Shown here: piece after piece, positions 34,333-42,368 of the stretch
Position numbering within the stretch: position 1 is the first letter of the stretch
How the letters are laid out: every line of letters starts with the position of its first letter
From: Spirosoma sp. 48-14
GTDB lineage: Bacteria; Bacteroidota; Bacteroidia; Cytophagales; Spirosomataceae
Length of the DNA: 64,000 nt
Direction of reading: 5' to 3'
NCBI RefSeq assembly: GCF_001898575.1
Contig: NZ_MKUD01000063.1
Span: 385,215 to 449,214, forward strand
Notes under the pieces: generated by a model
Databases searched by the model: none
Told to the model about the DNA's origin: nothing
What the model saw: only the letters and a program-made list of their open reading frames with translations
Made by a program: the position numbers and the translations under genes

Positions 34333-34974
34333 TTAATTGTCTGAAACCGCTTTTGCTAACGAATACCATGCCTGATTCAGGGTCTTTTGAATTTTCTGCC
34401 AGTCGGCCTCCGTCATTGCCTCGCCCCGCTGATCCCGAAACAACATGGCGTCGGTACGTAACCGGCCGTATTCGGCACAACGCTCAACCGGAATCTGGTA
34501 CAGATTAGCTACCGTCTGTGCCTGAAGGCTGGCCCATTCAACAGGCGGATGTTGCTCCCGCTCCCGACGGATAATCCACCATTCCAGTTCATGGCGGGCC
34601 GCTTGATTTACATTAAATGGCTGTTTACTGATAGCGCTAATAGCTCCATAAAACGCTTCCAGGTCAGGCAGGGCGCGGTTGTAATCGGCCCTGTTTTTTC
34701 CATCTTTAAATAGAAACGCAGCTTTGGCCGCGTGATAGGCAATAACAAACGACCGCCAGAATGGAGCGTCTACCTGCCTTCGCACCAACTCGGCCGACTG
34801 CCAGAATAGCTTCAAAGGCTTCCGTTTGTAGTAGGATCGCCACATATCGGTATCGAGTCGGGCCACGTCGGCCGGATCAAAATGACGCAGATCAACCTTA
34901 TGGGGCCTATATACATCAACGAGTATCCAACCTATTAACAGAGCCAGTACGACCTGTGCTATTCGTTTCATCAC
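34333..34974 (-). CDS. Membrane-anchored protein of unknown function
   Basis: The 213-residue protein has an N-terminal hydrophobic anchor (residues about 5-21: AQVVLALLIGWILVDVY) and an otherwise soluble helical body rich in Arg, Trp and Tyr, for example DTDMWRSYYKRKPLKLFW near residue 42 and ARHELEWWIIRREREQHP near residue 127. I recognise no named domain. It would face the periplasm. Convergent with the paralogue array and downstream of the FG-GAP gene, with which it may or may not be co-transcribed. Confidence 0.65.
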   Translation of the reverse strand: MMKRIAQVVLALLIGWILVDVYRPHKVDLRHFDPADVARLDTDMWRSYYKRKPLKLFWQSAELVRRQVDAPFWRSFVIAYHAAKAAFLFKDGKNRADYNRALPDLEAFYGAISAISKQPFNVNQAARHELEWWIIRREREQHPPVEWASLQAQTVANLYQIPVERCAEYGRLRTDAMLFRDQRGEAMTEADWQKIQKTLNQAWYSLAKAVSDN

Positions 34975-35038
34975 CTTTTAGGACCACTCGTTTTCATTGT
35001 AAACCCGTACGGTTCTCCCCCTTACATTGAGTGGCAAA

Positions 35039-36289
35039 TCAGTGCTTTAACTGATTCCAGTAGATCAGCACATTGAGTGTTGCCCGACCCGATGCAATGA
35101 GATCTAAGTCGCCATCGCCGTCCAGATCAGCCGCTTGAATATCTTCGCAAGCCATCCGTACACGATCGTCGATGGGATAGCCCCCTACGTTATCCTGCTC
35201 CTGCGGTTTGTATAGCCGAACCCCAACTTTCTTTTCAGCATTTGGATTACGCCAGCCTGCTACAATCTGATCGCTGCCCAGTCCCAGAAAATCGCCACAA
35301 ACCAGTGCATGACCCTGGTTGAATATGTCGGTGAGTATGCTGATTTGCTTGTCCGTAACGGCTTTTCTGCCTTTCTGAACCGAGTAAGCCCCCGTTTCAA
35401 CCTGGAGCAGATTACCATGCATGGGCTGAATGGTCACAATCGATTTCCCCTTATCCAGCCGTCGGATTTCACCGATACCGTCTACGCCTTTATTCAGGAG
35501 TGGTAACGCATTACTGGCCCCTTCATCATCGACTGAGCGCCATTTGTTCTTCCGCCATTCAAAAATCTGACCGCCTTCTTTTCCGGCTACAATGAGCCCT
35601 GTGGCATCGCCATCTTCCCAGATTTCAAAGTTATGCGTCAGGTGCATGGTTGAGTCAACCAGATGCCGTTTCCAGCTATCGCGCGGGTTTTTCGGAAACT
35701 CATACCCCCAGATTCGGACGCCCTGTCCGTTCCCATTCCGATTATGCAAGCCATGCAGCGGCACTACGATCAATTGATAGTTCTTCCCCACTTTTGCCCA
35801 GCGCATCCGGTGGGTAGTTACCTCGTGCGGCAGTCGGATTGGTTCCCAGCGCTGGGTAGGGTCCTGCGGTCGGACCAGATAAAAAACGGCCCCCGATTTC
35901 GTACTGTCGTCGGTTTCGGCAGGATTCCAGCCAGCGCCCACGGCAACTTCTACGCGTCCATCGCCATCGAGATCACGGGCGGCAATGCACACATTGTCTT
36001 GCGGAGTCAGGTTGGCAGCCATCACGTACCGTTTCCATCGGGCAGAGGTATCGCCCGCCATACGGGCACCCGGATTTTTATACCAGACAAACTCTTTCTG
36101 ATCGGCCAGCAGTATATCTGATTGCCCATCGCCGTCTACATCGCCAATAGCCAGACCATACCCAATACTAATCTGATTATCAACCACCTGAACCTTAAAA
36201 TTCGGCATCCCTGACGGGGATGAACCTGGTTGAGCCACTGCGGACGCAACAACGGCAAGACCCAGAAGTAAGAAGAAGGCGTTTTTCAT
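35039..36289 (-). CDS. FG-GAP/VCBS repeat secreted protein
   Basis: The 416-residue protein starts at ATG 36289 (MKNAFFLLLGLAVVASAVAQ) with a clear signal peptide. Calcium-binding loops of the FG-GAP/VCBS beta-propeller type are visible: IGDVDGDGQSDILL near residue 50, ARDLDGDGRVEVAVGAG near residue 100 and AADLDGDGDLDLIASG near the C-terminus. Such propellers bind ligands or carbohydrates, and in Bacteroidota often accompany glycan-degrading genes. No enzymatic motif was seen. Confidence 0.85.
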   Translation of the reverse strand: MKNAFFLLLGLAVVASAVAQPGSSPSGMPNFKVQVVDNQISIGYGLAIGDVDGDGQSDILLADQKEFVWYKNPGARMAGDTSARWKRYVMAANLTPQDNVCIAARDLDGDGRVEVAVGAGWNPAETDDSTKSGAVFYLVRPQDPTQRWEPIRLPHEVTTHRMRWAKVGKNYQLIVVPLHGLHNRNGNGQGVRIWGYEFPKNPRDSWKRHLVDSTMHLTHNFEIWEDGDATGLIVAGKEGGQIFEWRKNKWRSVDDEGASNALPLLNKGVDGIGEIRRLDKGKSIVTIQPMHGNLLQVETGAYSVQKGRKAVTDKQISILTDIFNQGHALVCGDFLGLGSDQIVAGWRNPNAEKKVGVRLYKPQEQDNVGGYPIDDRVRMACEDIQAADLDGDGDLDLIASGRATLNVLIYWNQLKH

Positions 36290-36332
36290 GATGGATGTTG
36301 TCTTACAGACCAAAGTCGACTCAATTCGGCTT

Positions 36333-37193
36333 CTACCGAATCAGGCTTACCCGCTCGCCCAACAGCATCACCCGATAAGGCGTATCGTATTGCTGGCAGG
36401 CACGCACAAAATCAGCCGGGTCAGCGGTATTGAATGCAAACAGATCATAATGGTGCGGTATCACAAGCTTAGCGCCAATTTCTTTTCCTAGTCGGGCAGC
36501 TTCCTCGGCATCCAGATTACCAGCTACCCGTCGTTCGGGTTTATTGCCATTGATGGGCAGGAACGCTACATCGACCTGAAACGGCCGTAGTAATTCGACC
36601 ATGCCTTCATACCAAAGCGTGTCGCCGGAATGGTACACACGGTACGACCTTTCGTGGCCCAGTCCAATCTCCACTACAAACCCCATGAACTTAGGTCGCC
36701 CTTCGGCATCTCGTTCGAGTTCGTTATGTGCAGCCGGAACCCCGTGAAGGACAAAGCCTTCGACCGTAACTGACTCCCCATCGACCAGACCAATAGGCCA
36801 ATTCATATTACATTGAAGCCGGTCGGCAATGAAGGTTCGGTTCGCTTCGGGAATGACCAGTTGAATCGCCGGATTTGCCTGAATTAACGGAAGCAATGTT
36901 TCAGCATCCAGGTGATCGGTATGGTTATGGCTTGATGTTACCACATTGACTCCCGTCAGCATATCTGGTTTTGTAACCAACTCCGAAATACGCACATGCG
37001 GCTTATCAGTGTTGGCATATTTACGGCTCAAGGAATCGGACAGATACGGATCGAACAGCAACTGCTTACCGGCATATTGGAGGAGAAAACCACTTTGGCC
37101 AAGCCACCAGATATGTAGGGTATCGGGTTGCTCACAAGCGGCTTCAATATCAGCCAATAGGGTGTTGTCTTTTTTAAAGGCAGGTTTCAGCAT
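36333..37193 (-). CDS. MBL-fold metallo-hydrolase (UlaG-like)
   Basis: The 286-residue protein has the metal-binding motif SHNHTDHLD near residue 88 (HxHxDH pattern), GxSGFLLQYAGKQLLFDPYLS near the N-terminus, YHSGDTLWYEG near residue 195 and the final IPHHYDLFAFN histidines. This is the metallo-beta-lactamase fold of the UlaG/L-ascorbate-6-phosphate lactonase-like group. It is the last of a minus-strand run with two short-chain dehydrogenases, 18 bases after the first of them. Substrate unknown. Confidence 0.87.
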   Translation of the reverse strand: MLKPAFKKDNTLLADIEAACEQPDTLHIWWLGQSGFLLQYAGKQLLFDPYLSDSLSRKYANTDKPHVRISELVTKPDMLTGVNVVTSSHNHTDHLDAETLLPLIQANPAIQLVIPEANRTFIADRLQCNMNWPIGLVDGESVTVEGFVLHGVPAAHNELERDAEGRPKFMGFVVEIGLGHERSYRVYHSGDTLWYEGMVELLRPFQVDVAFLPINGNKPERRVAGNLDAEEAARLGKEIGAKLVIPHHYDLFAFNTADPADFVRACQQYDTPYRVMLLGERVSLIR

Positions 37194-37211
37194 ATGGGTA
37201 GCCCTGGTGAT

Positions 37212-38066
37212 TTATGATTTCTTCAGTCCGCTTATGCGTCCCACAATCCAGTCGACGAGTCGGGTGGGGAGCCGGGGTATTAGCCAGCCTATCAACTTAT
37301 TCGGTACAATGGCATAGCGAATTCTGGGCCGTGCCGTTTCATGAATAGCTACGATACGTTCGCCTAGGTAATCGACCGAAAAGCCATCCGCTTCGGACGT
37401 TTCGACCTGTTTCAAAAACCATTGCATGGCCGGATAATAGGGTGTAGCCTGATAAGCACTCATATCCGTTCCTTTACTCCAAATGGGTGTTTTTACCGCA
37501 CCAGGGCCGACAATAATCACCTTGATCCCAAACAAAGCCAGTTCCCGGCGCAGGCTATGCGAAAACCCTTCGACGGCAAACTTCGATCCCACGTACGCGC
37601 TCATAAAGGGAATCGCCACTTCCCCGTTTACCGAACTGATGTTCAGAATACGACCAGGTTGAACGGGGTGATCAGGCCTAGCGCCCAGTAATGGCAGAAA
37701 TGCCTGCGTTACCTGTACCAGGCCAACCACGTTGACATCAAAATGCTGCCTGAAAACATCCATCGGCTGGTATTGTACAGGACCGCCAAAAGCAACGCCC
37801 GCATTATTGACTAACCCACCCAGCCCGCTACCCGCCAGCCGTTGGGTTAGGTAGTCGGCAGCGTTCGAAACAGCTTCCGAATCAGTCACATCAAATACGA
37901 GCGGTTCAAACAGAGGGCCAAATTCGGCCTTCAGTTGATCGCCATCCTGTAGTTTACGGACACTGCCGAATACCGTGTAGCCGCGACCGATGAAGTGTTT
38001 GGCGGCTCCATAGCCAATGCCGGTCGATACCCCTGTTATCAGAATAGTCTTACTGATCGCTTTCAT
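37212..38066 (-). CDS. SDR family NAD(P)-dependent oxidoreductase 1
   Basis: The 284-residue classical short-chain dehydrogenase has a nucleotide-binding TGVSTGIGYG motif near residue 12, NNAGVAFGG near residue 87, a catalytic Ser in ISSVNGE near residue 144 and YVGSKFA near residue 157 (Tyr-x3-Lys). An unusual C-terminal extension (VPNKLIGWLIPRLPTRLVDWIVG) is amphipathic and could touch the membrane. It lies between another SDR gene and the MBL hydrolase. Substrate unknown. Confidence 0.9.
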   Translation of the reverse strand: MKAISKTILITGVSTGIGYGAAKHFIGRGYTVFGSVRKLQDGDQLKAEFGPLFEPLVFDVTDSEAVSNAADYLTQRLAGSGLGGLVNNAGVAFGGPVQYQPMDVFRQHFDVNVVGLVQVTQAFLPLLGARPDHPVQPGRILNISSVNGEVAIPFMSAYVGSKFAVEGFSHSLRRELALFGIKVIIVGPGAVKTPIWSKGTDMSAYQATPYYPAMQWFLKQVETSEADGFSVDYLGERIVAIHETARPRIRYAIVPNKLIGWLIPRLPTRLVDWIVGRISGLKKS

Positions 38067-38105
38067 GACGTAAAGCTACGCGGAACTCCTTAAGTCAGGC
38101 ATTCA

Positions 38106-38840
38106 TCAGCCATTTTTCAGCATCCGGTCGGCAAGTCCGGGAACCAGGCGGTGAATAATCCGAAACAGCTTCACTTTCCCAACATTCACGACCTGCCGCC
38201 CATGTTCTACCCCCCGAATCAGTTCATCGGCTACTTGTTTGGGCGAAATCTTTCCCCTGCCTCGTCCGGTAGTCATGGGCGTATCGACCAGCGGAAGCAC
38301 AACATCGACAACCTGCACCGTTGAATCTTCTAACTGATACCGTAAGGCTTTCGTGAGTACCTGCAAACCCGCTTTCGTAGCCGAATAAACCGGAGCCGAC
38401 CGTTTGGGCGAAATACCTAATCCCGATGTGATGTTTACAATAGCCGCTTCGGGTTGCTGGCGTAACTGAGGAAGCAAGGCATCGCAGAGTTGAATTGCGG
38501 CCGTCAGATTGACCTGGATTTCACTACCAATTCTTGACTGACCCGAAGCGTCGTCGCCGAGGAGGTAATTGAACTGCACTCCAGCGTTGTTGATTAAAAC
38601 CGAGCAGTCTGGAAAACGCTCCTGAACCGTTTGAATCAGGTCCGCTACCTCCGAAGGCACTGACAAATTACACGAAAGGAAAGTAGCATCGGGGTAGCCA
38701 TCGCGCAGCTCAGCCATTCGTTTTTCGTTTCGCCCAACCACTACCAGCCGATTTCCACGGTTATATAGGCTATGCAGAAGCGCCAGCCCTACCCCCGACG
38801 TTCCTCCGGTCAGCAGAATGGTTTTATTCGTTAATTTCAT
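38106..38840 (-). CDS. SDR family oxidoreductase 2
   Basis: The 244-residue short-chain dehydrogenase starts at ATG 38840 (MKLTNKTIL), whose first bases overlap the end of the darcynin gene by 17 bases. Motifs are TGGTSGVGLAL near residue 11, NNAGVQFN near residue 82, catalytic Ser in NITSGLG and YSATKAG (Tyr-x3-Lys) near residue 150. It resembles DltE-type SDRs. Overlap indicates translational coupling in an operon. Substrate unknown. Confidence 0.9.
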   Translation of the reverse strand: MKLTNKTILLTGGTSGVGLALLHSLYNRGNRLVVVGRNEKRMAELRDGYPDATFLSCNLSVPSEVADLIQTVQERFPDCSVLINNAGVQFNYLLGDDASGQSRIGSEIQVNLTAAIQLCDALLPQLRQQPEAAIVNITSGLGISPKRSAPVYSATKAGLQVLTKALRYQLEDSTVQVVDVVLPLVDTPMTTGRGRGKISPKQVADELIRGVEHGRQVVNVGKVKLFRIIHRLVPGLADRMLKNG

Positions 38841-39174
38841 GGCGTTGCTGGCTGGCTTCAAATTCCCGAAAACCGTTTTCGACCGACACAATCACATCGA
38901 CCAGTTCAATGTAGGGTTTCCCAAACAGCGATGTATCGCGCAGGGACTCTATCAGAAAATAGTAGTGTCGTAAATCCGTACAAGAAATCAGCAGCACGTC
39001 CGACACACGGGCGTGAAAGGCCTCAGCATCAAATAAGCGGCTCGACACCTGCGACTGGTAACTTACCAGCACAGGAGCTACTTCGGCTGTAAAAATGGCA
39101 TTACGCTCTGCGCGTGTTAGTTGCAGCCAGGCAGGTAAAGCTCGGTATAGCACAAAGATGGTGTACGTTGTCAT
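38824..39174 (-). CDS. Darcynin family protein
   Basis: The 116-residue protein (MTTYTIFVLYRALPAWLQL...) matches the small darcynin family, a dimeric alpha-beta barrel-like fold of unknown function found in Bacteroidota and Acinetobacter. Recognisable segments are LPAWLQLTRAERNAIF near residue 13 and LRHYYFLIESLRDTSLF near residue 70. It is the second gene after the Crp/Fnr regulator and overlaps the following SDR. Its role is not established. Confidence 0.75.
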   Translation of the reverse strand: MTTYTIFVLYRALPAWLQLTRAERNAIFTAEVAPVLVSYQSQVSSRLFDAEAFHARVSDVLLISCTDLRHYYFLIESLRDTSLFGKPYIELVDVIVSVENGFREFEASQQRHEINE

Positions 39175-39227
39175 AAACAAGTTTTAATTGGTTATGACAA
39201 AACAAGCATCCCATAACTGGCCAGGCA

Positions 39228-39241
39228 TTTACATAGGTAAA
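39228..39241. promoter_or_regulatory. TTTAC-ATAG-GTAAA palindrome, candidate regulator site
   Basis: A perfect 5-4-5 dyad lies between the end of the Crp/Fnr-type regulator gene and the darcynin gene, a position where a Crp/Fnr dimer could control the downstream genes. Only the symmetry and location support this. Confidence 0.3.
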
Positions 39242-39250
39242 GAAATGTGT

Positions 39251-39817
39251 TTACCGATCGGCCCGAATCCGGCTTAGCTGCGTTGGGGTAATGCCCAGGT
39301 GCGAGGCAATATGGTACTGCGGAATGGCCTGCTCGATGGCAGGGAAATTGCACTTAAATTTTTCGTAACGGGCTTTAGCATCCAGCATGACCAGATCGAT
39401 TTCTCGCTGCTCTTTAATCAGAAACAGGTGTTCGGCCTGCTTACGAGCCAGCCGTTCAATAGTCGGGTGTTCATCGTACAACGCTTCAATTTGTCGAAAA
39501 TCGGCCGTCAATACTGAACAAGGGGTTAAAGCCTGAACCGACAAAGGACTTGGACGATTAAGTAACAGGGCATAATAAATACCCATCAGGTCATTTTCGA
39601 TGAAAAACGTTTTGTTGTATTCGACTCCATCGGGCGACGTAGCGAAGCATCGAAAAATTCCGCTTATGACAAAGGCGACGCTATGGGTGCTATCGCCAGC
39701 CCGCACAAAAAATTCATGCTTAGCCAGGAGCTGAGGGGTGAATAATCGGCCAAATGCAGCCTTTGCTTCTGGTGTAAGTGCAACTAATCGATCGAGTTGA
39801 CGAAACAACGTTTCCAT
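39251..39817 (-). CDS. Crp/Fnr family transcriptional regulator
   Basis: The protein is 188 residues from ATG 39817 (METLFRQLDRL). An N-terminal cyclic-nucleotide-binding-like beta-barrel (residues about 20-110: KHEFFVRAGDSTHSVAFVISGIFRC) is followed by a C-terminal helix-turn-helix (YHIASHLGITPTQLSRIRADR). No FeS cysteine cluster is present, so it is not a canonical Fnr. The gene heads a run with darcynin, two SDRs and an MBL hydrolase. Its recognition site may be the dyad at 39228-39241. Confidence 0.88.
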   Translation of the reverse strand: METLFRQLDRLVALTPEAKAAFGRLFTPQLLAKHEFFVRAGDSTHSVAFVISGIFRCFATSPDGVEYNKTFFIENDLMGIYYALLLNRPSPLSVQALTPCSVLTADFRQIEALYDEHPTIERLARKQAEHLFLIKEQREIDLVMLDAKARYEKFKCNFPAIEQAIPQYHIASHLGITPTQLSRIRADR

Positions 39818-39872
39818 ATTCCGCAAAGTACGCGATTCAGTCAACCAATTCGTTGTAAATTGAGTTACCGAT

Positions 39873-39957
39873 TTAAAGAGCGAATGAGTGAAAGAGTGGA
39901 TGAGTGAAAGCTTTTCTGCGAATCACTCATCCACTCTTTCACTCATTCGCTCTTTAA
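39873..39957. repeat. Perfect 35-bp palindrome of GAATGAGT/GAAAGAGT units
   Basis: The arm at 39873-39907 is exactly complementary to 39923-39957, with a 15-base loop. The arms contain tandem octamers (GAATGAGT, GAAAGAGT, GGATGAGT). The right arm ends 3 bases before the ATG of the next gene. Same unit family as 12241-12380. Confidence 0.85.
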
Positions 39958-39960
39958 GAA

Positions 39961-40527
39961 ATGCAGGACATTGAGCCGTTTTATGGTTGGGAAAAGTACT
40001 ACAACGCTTCGGAAGATGAGCGATCGCCATTTCACGAGCGTGAGTACAATATGCAGCAATACGAGAACACGATTTATGGCTATTACATCCACCCGCTATG
40101 GGATGAAATAGGCTCTGAAACGCTGTATTGCAAGATTCTGTTCGCCAATTACGACCGTGAGTTTGTGGTTATCGAACTCTTTGGGGAATGGAACGACACC
40201 TTACATAACGATATTATGTATTTGAAAAGACAGGTGGTCGATCCGCTCGTTGGTGAGGGAATTAAGTATTTTATTCTCGTCACGGAAAACATCCTCAACT
40301 TCCACGGCTCCGACGACAGCTATTACGAGGAGTGGTTCGAAGATGTGGAAGACGGCTGGATTGCAGCCATTCATTCGCCGGAGTTCATTGAACGTGAATG
40401 GAAGAAATACCACCTCGACTATTACATCAACTTCGGTGGTACGCTCGACATTGCCAACTGGCGGACCCTAAAACCAGCCGGTCTGTTTGAACTAGTCAAC
40501 ACGTTAATCGTAAGAAGGTTAGGATAA
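39961..40527 (+). CDS. Conserved cytoplasmic protein of unknown function
   Basis: A 188-residue, aromatic- and acid-rich protein (MQDIEPFYGWEKYYNASEDE...) with no signal peptide or membrane helix. Features include YGYYIHPLWDEIGSETLYCKIL near residue 40, a beta-rich centre, and EWKKYHLDYYINFGGTLDIANW near the C-terminus. It resembles conserved hypothetical proteins of Cytophagales. No motif suggests an activity. The start follows the long palindrome directly. Confidence 0.7.
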   Translation: MQDIEPFYGWEKYYNASEDERSPFHEREYNMQQYENTIYGYYIHPLWDEIGSETLYCKILFANYDREFVVIELFGEWNDTLHNDIMYLKRQVVDPLVGEGIKYFILVTENILNFHGSDDSYYEEWFEDVEDGWIAAIHSPEFIEREWKKYHLDYYINFGGTLDIANWRTLKPAGLFELVNTLIVRRLG

Positions 40528-40691
40528 GCGAAGCAGAAAGAGAGGAGCGAGAATAAAGACACTTACTATCGCCTTTTATCACTCCGCCTTTCTTCTTCTC
40601 CTCCCCTACCTCCTTTCCTCCCGCTTCCCCTTGCTTTTCCTCTTGTTTCTCGTCAACTTTCGCCCATTACCAACATCCCACAAAACATCCT

Positions 40692-41171
40692 ATGGATACG
40701 AATGATAAGGCAAAGGCTACCGAGCAGGCTCAGGCCGCTAAAGCAACAGCCGCAGAAAAATTAGAAGCCTTCAAAACGGAAGCCAGCCAACACCTTGATG
40801 ACACGGCTGCCCAGCTCGATGAACTAAAAGATAAACTAGTGGCACAGGCCCAGGAGTTTGGCAAAGACATTGACATTGAAGGGATCAAAGCCAAGGCAAC
40901 GGAGCATTTTGAGGCCGCCAAAGCGTCTACAGCCGAAAACCTCGCTAATCTACAGGCCCAAGCCGAAACCGTTTTTGCCGCAGCTTCGGCCAAAGCCGAT
41001 GAATTATCAGATGCTGCCGAGGATAAATTCGATGAGTTGAAAGCCGATGCCGCCGTACAACTGGAAGCTGCTCAGGCTAAGTTGGATGAGCTAAAGGCTG
41101 AAGCTGCTCTCCAGATCGAAGTTGCCAAAGAAAAAGCCAAAGGTGTTTGGAACCAGTTGTTTGGTGAATAG
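40692..41171 (+). CDS. Alanine-rich coiled-coil (LEA/apolipoprotein-like) protein
   Basis: The 159-residue protein consists almost wholly of Ala, Lys, Glu, Asp and Gln, in 11-residue-like helical repeats (KADELSDAAEDKFDELKADA). It has no signal peptide and ends in a hydrophobic KGVWNQLFGE tip. This composition resembles late-embryogenesis-abundant and phasin-like proteins; it may protect membranes or proteins during stress, which is inference. The upstream 150 bases are polypurine followed by polypyrimidine. A perfect bidirectional terminator follows. Confidence 0.75.
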   Translation: MDTNDKAKATEQAQAAKATAAEKLEAFKTEASQHLDDTAAQLDELKDKLVAQAQEFGKDIDIEGIKAKATEHFEAAKASTAENLANLQAQAETVFAAASAKADELSDAAEDKFDELKADAAVQLEAAQAKLDELKAEAALQIEVAKEKAKGVWNQLFGE

Positions 41172-41180
41172 CTCGGGGCA

Positions 41181-41237
41181 ATTCGTTAAAAAAAGCAGCC
41201 TGACTCATGTTAAGTCAGGCTGCTTTTTTTAACGAAT
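41181..41237. terminator. Perfect bidirectional terminator
   Basis: The left arm (41181-41205) and right arm (41213-41237) are exact 25-bp reverse complements with A-rich and T-rich outer ends (AAAAAAAGCAGCCTGACT core). It lies between the convergent genes at 40692-41171 and 41241-41603. Confidence 0.88.
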
Positions 41238-41240
41238 TAA

Positions 41241-41603
41241 CTAGCCGCCATGTTTGGGGCCATGAGGTGGGTGTCCTGGGCCTCCGGTTCCACTAGCGGG
41301 TGGTGTAGCCGTACCACTATGCGGTGGGCCATCCGTACCACTGTGGGGAGGTGTATCGGTGCCCGAATGAGGCCCGGTAGCCGTTCCACTGTGTGGGGGG
41401 CGAGGCCCACCGGGACCGTGCCCATCCGTACCGCTATGCGGGGGCGTATCAGTGCCCGAATGAGGCCCGGTAGCCGTTCCACTGGTCGTGGCACTAGTAC
41501 GGGCCGCGTTCGTCGAATCGGGCGATAGGTCCGAGCTTTTTGTGCAGGCATACCCAACCAGCAAAGCGGTTACTACGCAGCCTGATACAATTAATTTCTT
41601 CAT
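41241..41603 (-). CDS. Repetitive PHSGT lipoprotein
   Basis: A 120-residue lipoprotein with lipobox LLVGYAC near residue 20. From residue about 46 it is low-complexity, with repeats of PHSGT followed by A, D or G and TPP/TGP/HGP spacers, ending in PGHPPHGPKHGG. A 32-base exact direct repeat in the gene (41359-41390 and 41452-41483, 93 bases or 31 codons apart) shows recent tandem duplication. Function unknown; probably surface-exposed and disordered, and the repeat number could vary between strains. Confidence 0.7.
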   Translation of the reverse strand: MKKLIVSGCVVTALLVGYACTKSSDLSPDSTNAARTSATTSGTATGPHSGTDTPPHSGTDGHGPGGPRPPHSGTATGPHSGTDTPPHSGTDGPPHSGTATPPASGTGGPGHPPHGPKHGG

Positions 41604-41840
41604 TGGCGTATTGTTTAGGGAATAAATCAGTATTTCGTTTTATATCCTGTAAAAGCCTTACGCGAACTACTAGCTAAACGTGGCACTTTTAACGAAAAAT
41701 TAATCCTAAAAAATTTAAGCACAATAAGCTAACAATCAATGATTTACATTAACTATAAGTAAGTAATAACGCTTATACGACAGTTAAGTGCTTCCAACTA
41801 CTAGCTAGGATAAAAGGTCTTACTATAAATATGCATCGTT

Positions 41841-42260
41841 ATGAACCGTTTGGTCGCCTTCTTACTACTCTTCAGCCTAACCCATTGCCAGTTGTCGGAG
41901 GATATAATTCCGGATGACCCAATTACACCTGTAGCTGGCCAGGGGCTGCCTGGAACCTGGCAATGGTTTGAACGAGGCTACTCATCAGGGGCGGGTTATT
42001 ACCTCGACCCAATTCCGGCTAAACCAGCGCAGACACTGACGTTTTCGGCCGACGGGCATGTACAGGTTCAGGGCAGCGGTCTGATCAATTATCAGCCATT
42101 CAGCCAGTTTCGAATCGACACAACCGGCAGTGAAATTCTTATGCGTTTTTTGCCCAGTACGGCCAACTACTCAGAACGGATGATTCTAAAAGGTGATACC
42201 CTCCGCCTGTATCAATCCTGTTATGAAGGTTGTCATTTGGGATTTTTACGAATCAGATAG
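41841..42260 (+). CDS. Small lipoprotein with lipocalin-like body
   Basis: The 139-residue protein has a signal peptide and lipobox (LLFSLTHC). The rest is beta-rich: GTWQWFERGYSSGAGYY near residue 38, LTFSADGHVQVQG, and TLRLYQSCYEGCHLGFLRIR at the end. The pattern resembles lipocalin-like calycins common as Bacteroidota lipoproteins; this is a tentative match. Two cysteines near the end could form a disulfide. The upstream 200 bases are AT-rich without another gene. Confidence 0.6.
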   Translation: MNRLVAFLLLFSLTHCQLSEDIIPDDPITPVAGQGLPGTWQWFERGYSSGAGYYLDPIPAKPAQTLTFSADGHVQVQGSGLINYQPFSQFRIDTTGSEILMRFLPSTANYSERMILKGDTLRLYQSCYEGCHLGFLRIR

Positions 42261-42318
42261 AACGCCTGGGCCGGCTGGTAACTAACGAACTGAAAAGCAA
42301 CGAGAAACACCAGAAACC

Positions 42319-42347
42319 TTGATTTTTGGGTCAAATGCTTACCTTTG
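42319..42347 (+). promoter_or_regulatory. Bacteroidota-type promoter of thrB
   Basis: TTG at 42319-42321 and TACCTTTG at 42340-42347 fit the TTG-N18-TAnnTTTG pattern. The -7 element lies 21 bases before the GTG start of thrB. Confidence 0.5.
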
Positions 42348-42368
42348 CGCTTCGTTGATTCTTCTATC

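Noticed and set aside
41330-41490. CRISPR-like direct repeats
   Set aside because: The 32-base repeats are in frame within a lipoprotein gene and encode PHSGT units; there is no array and no cas gene.
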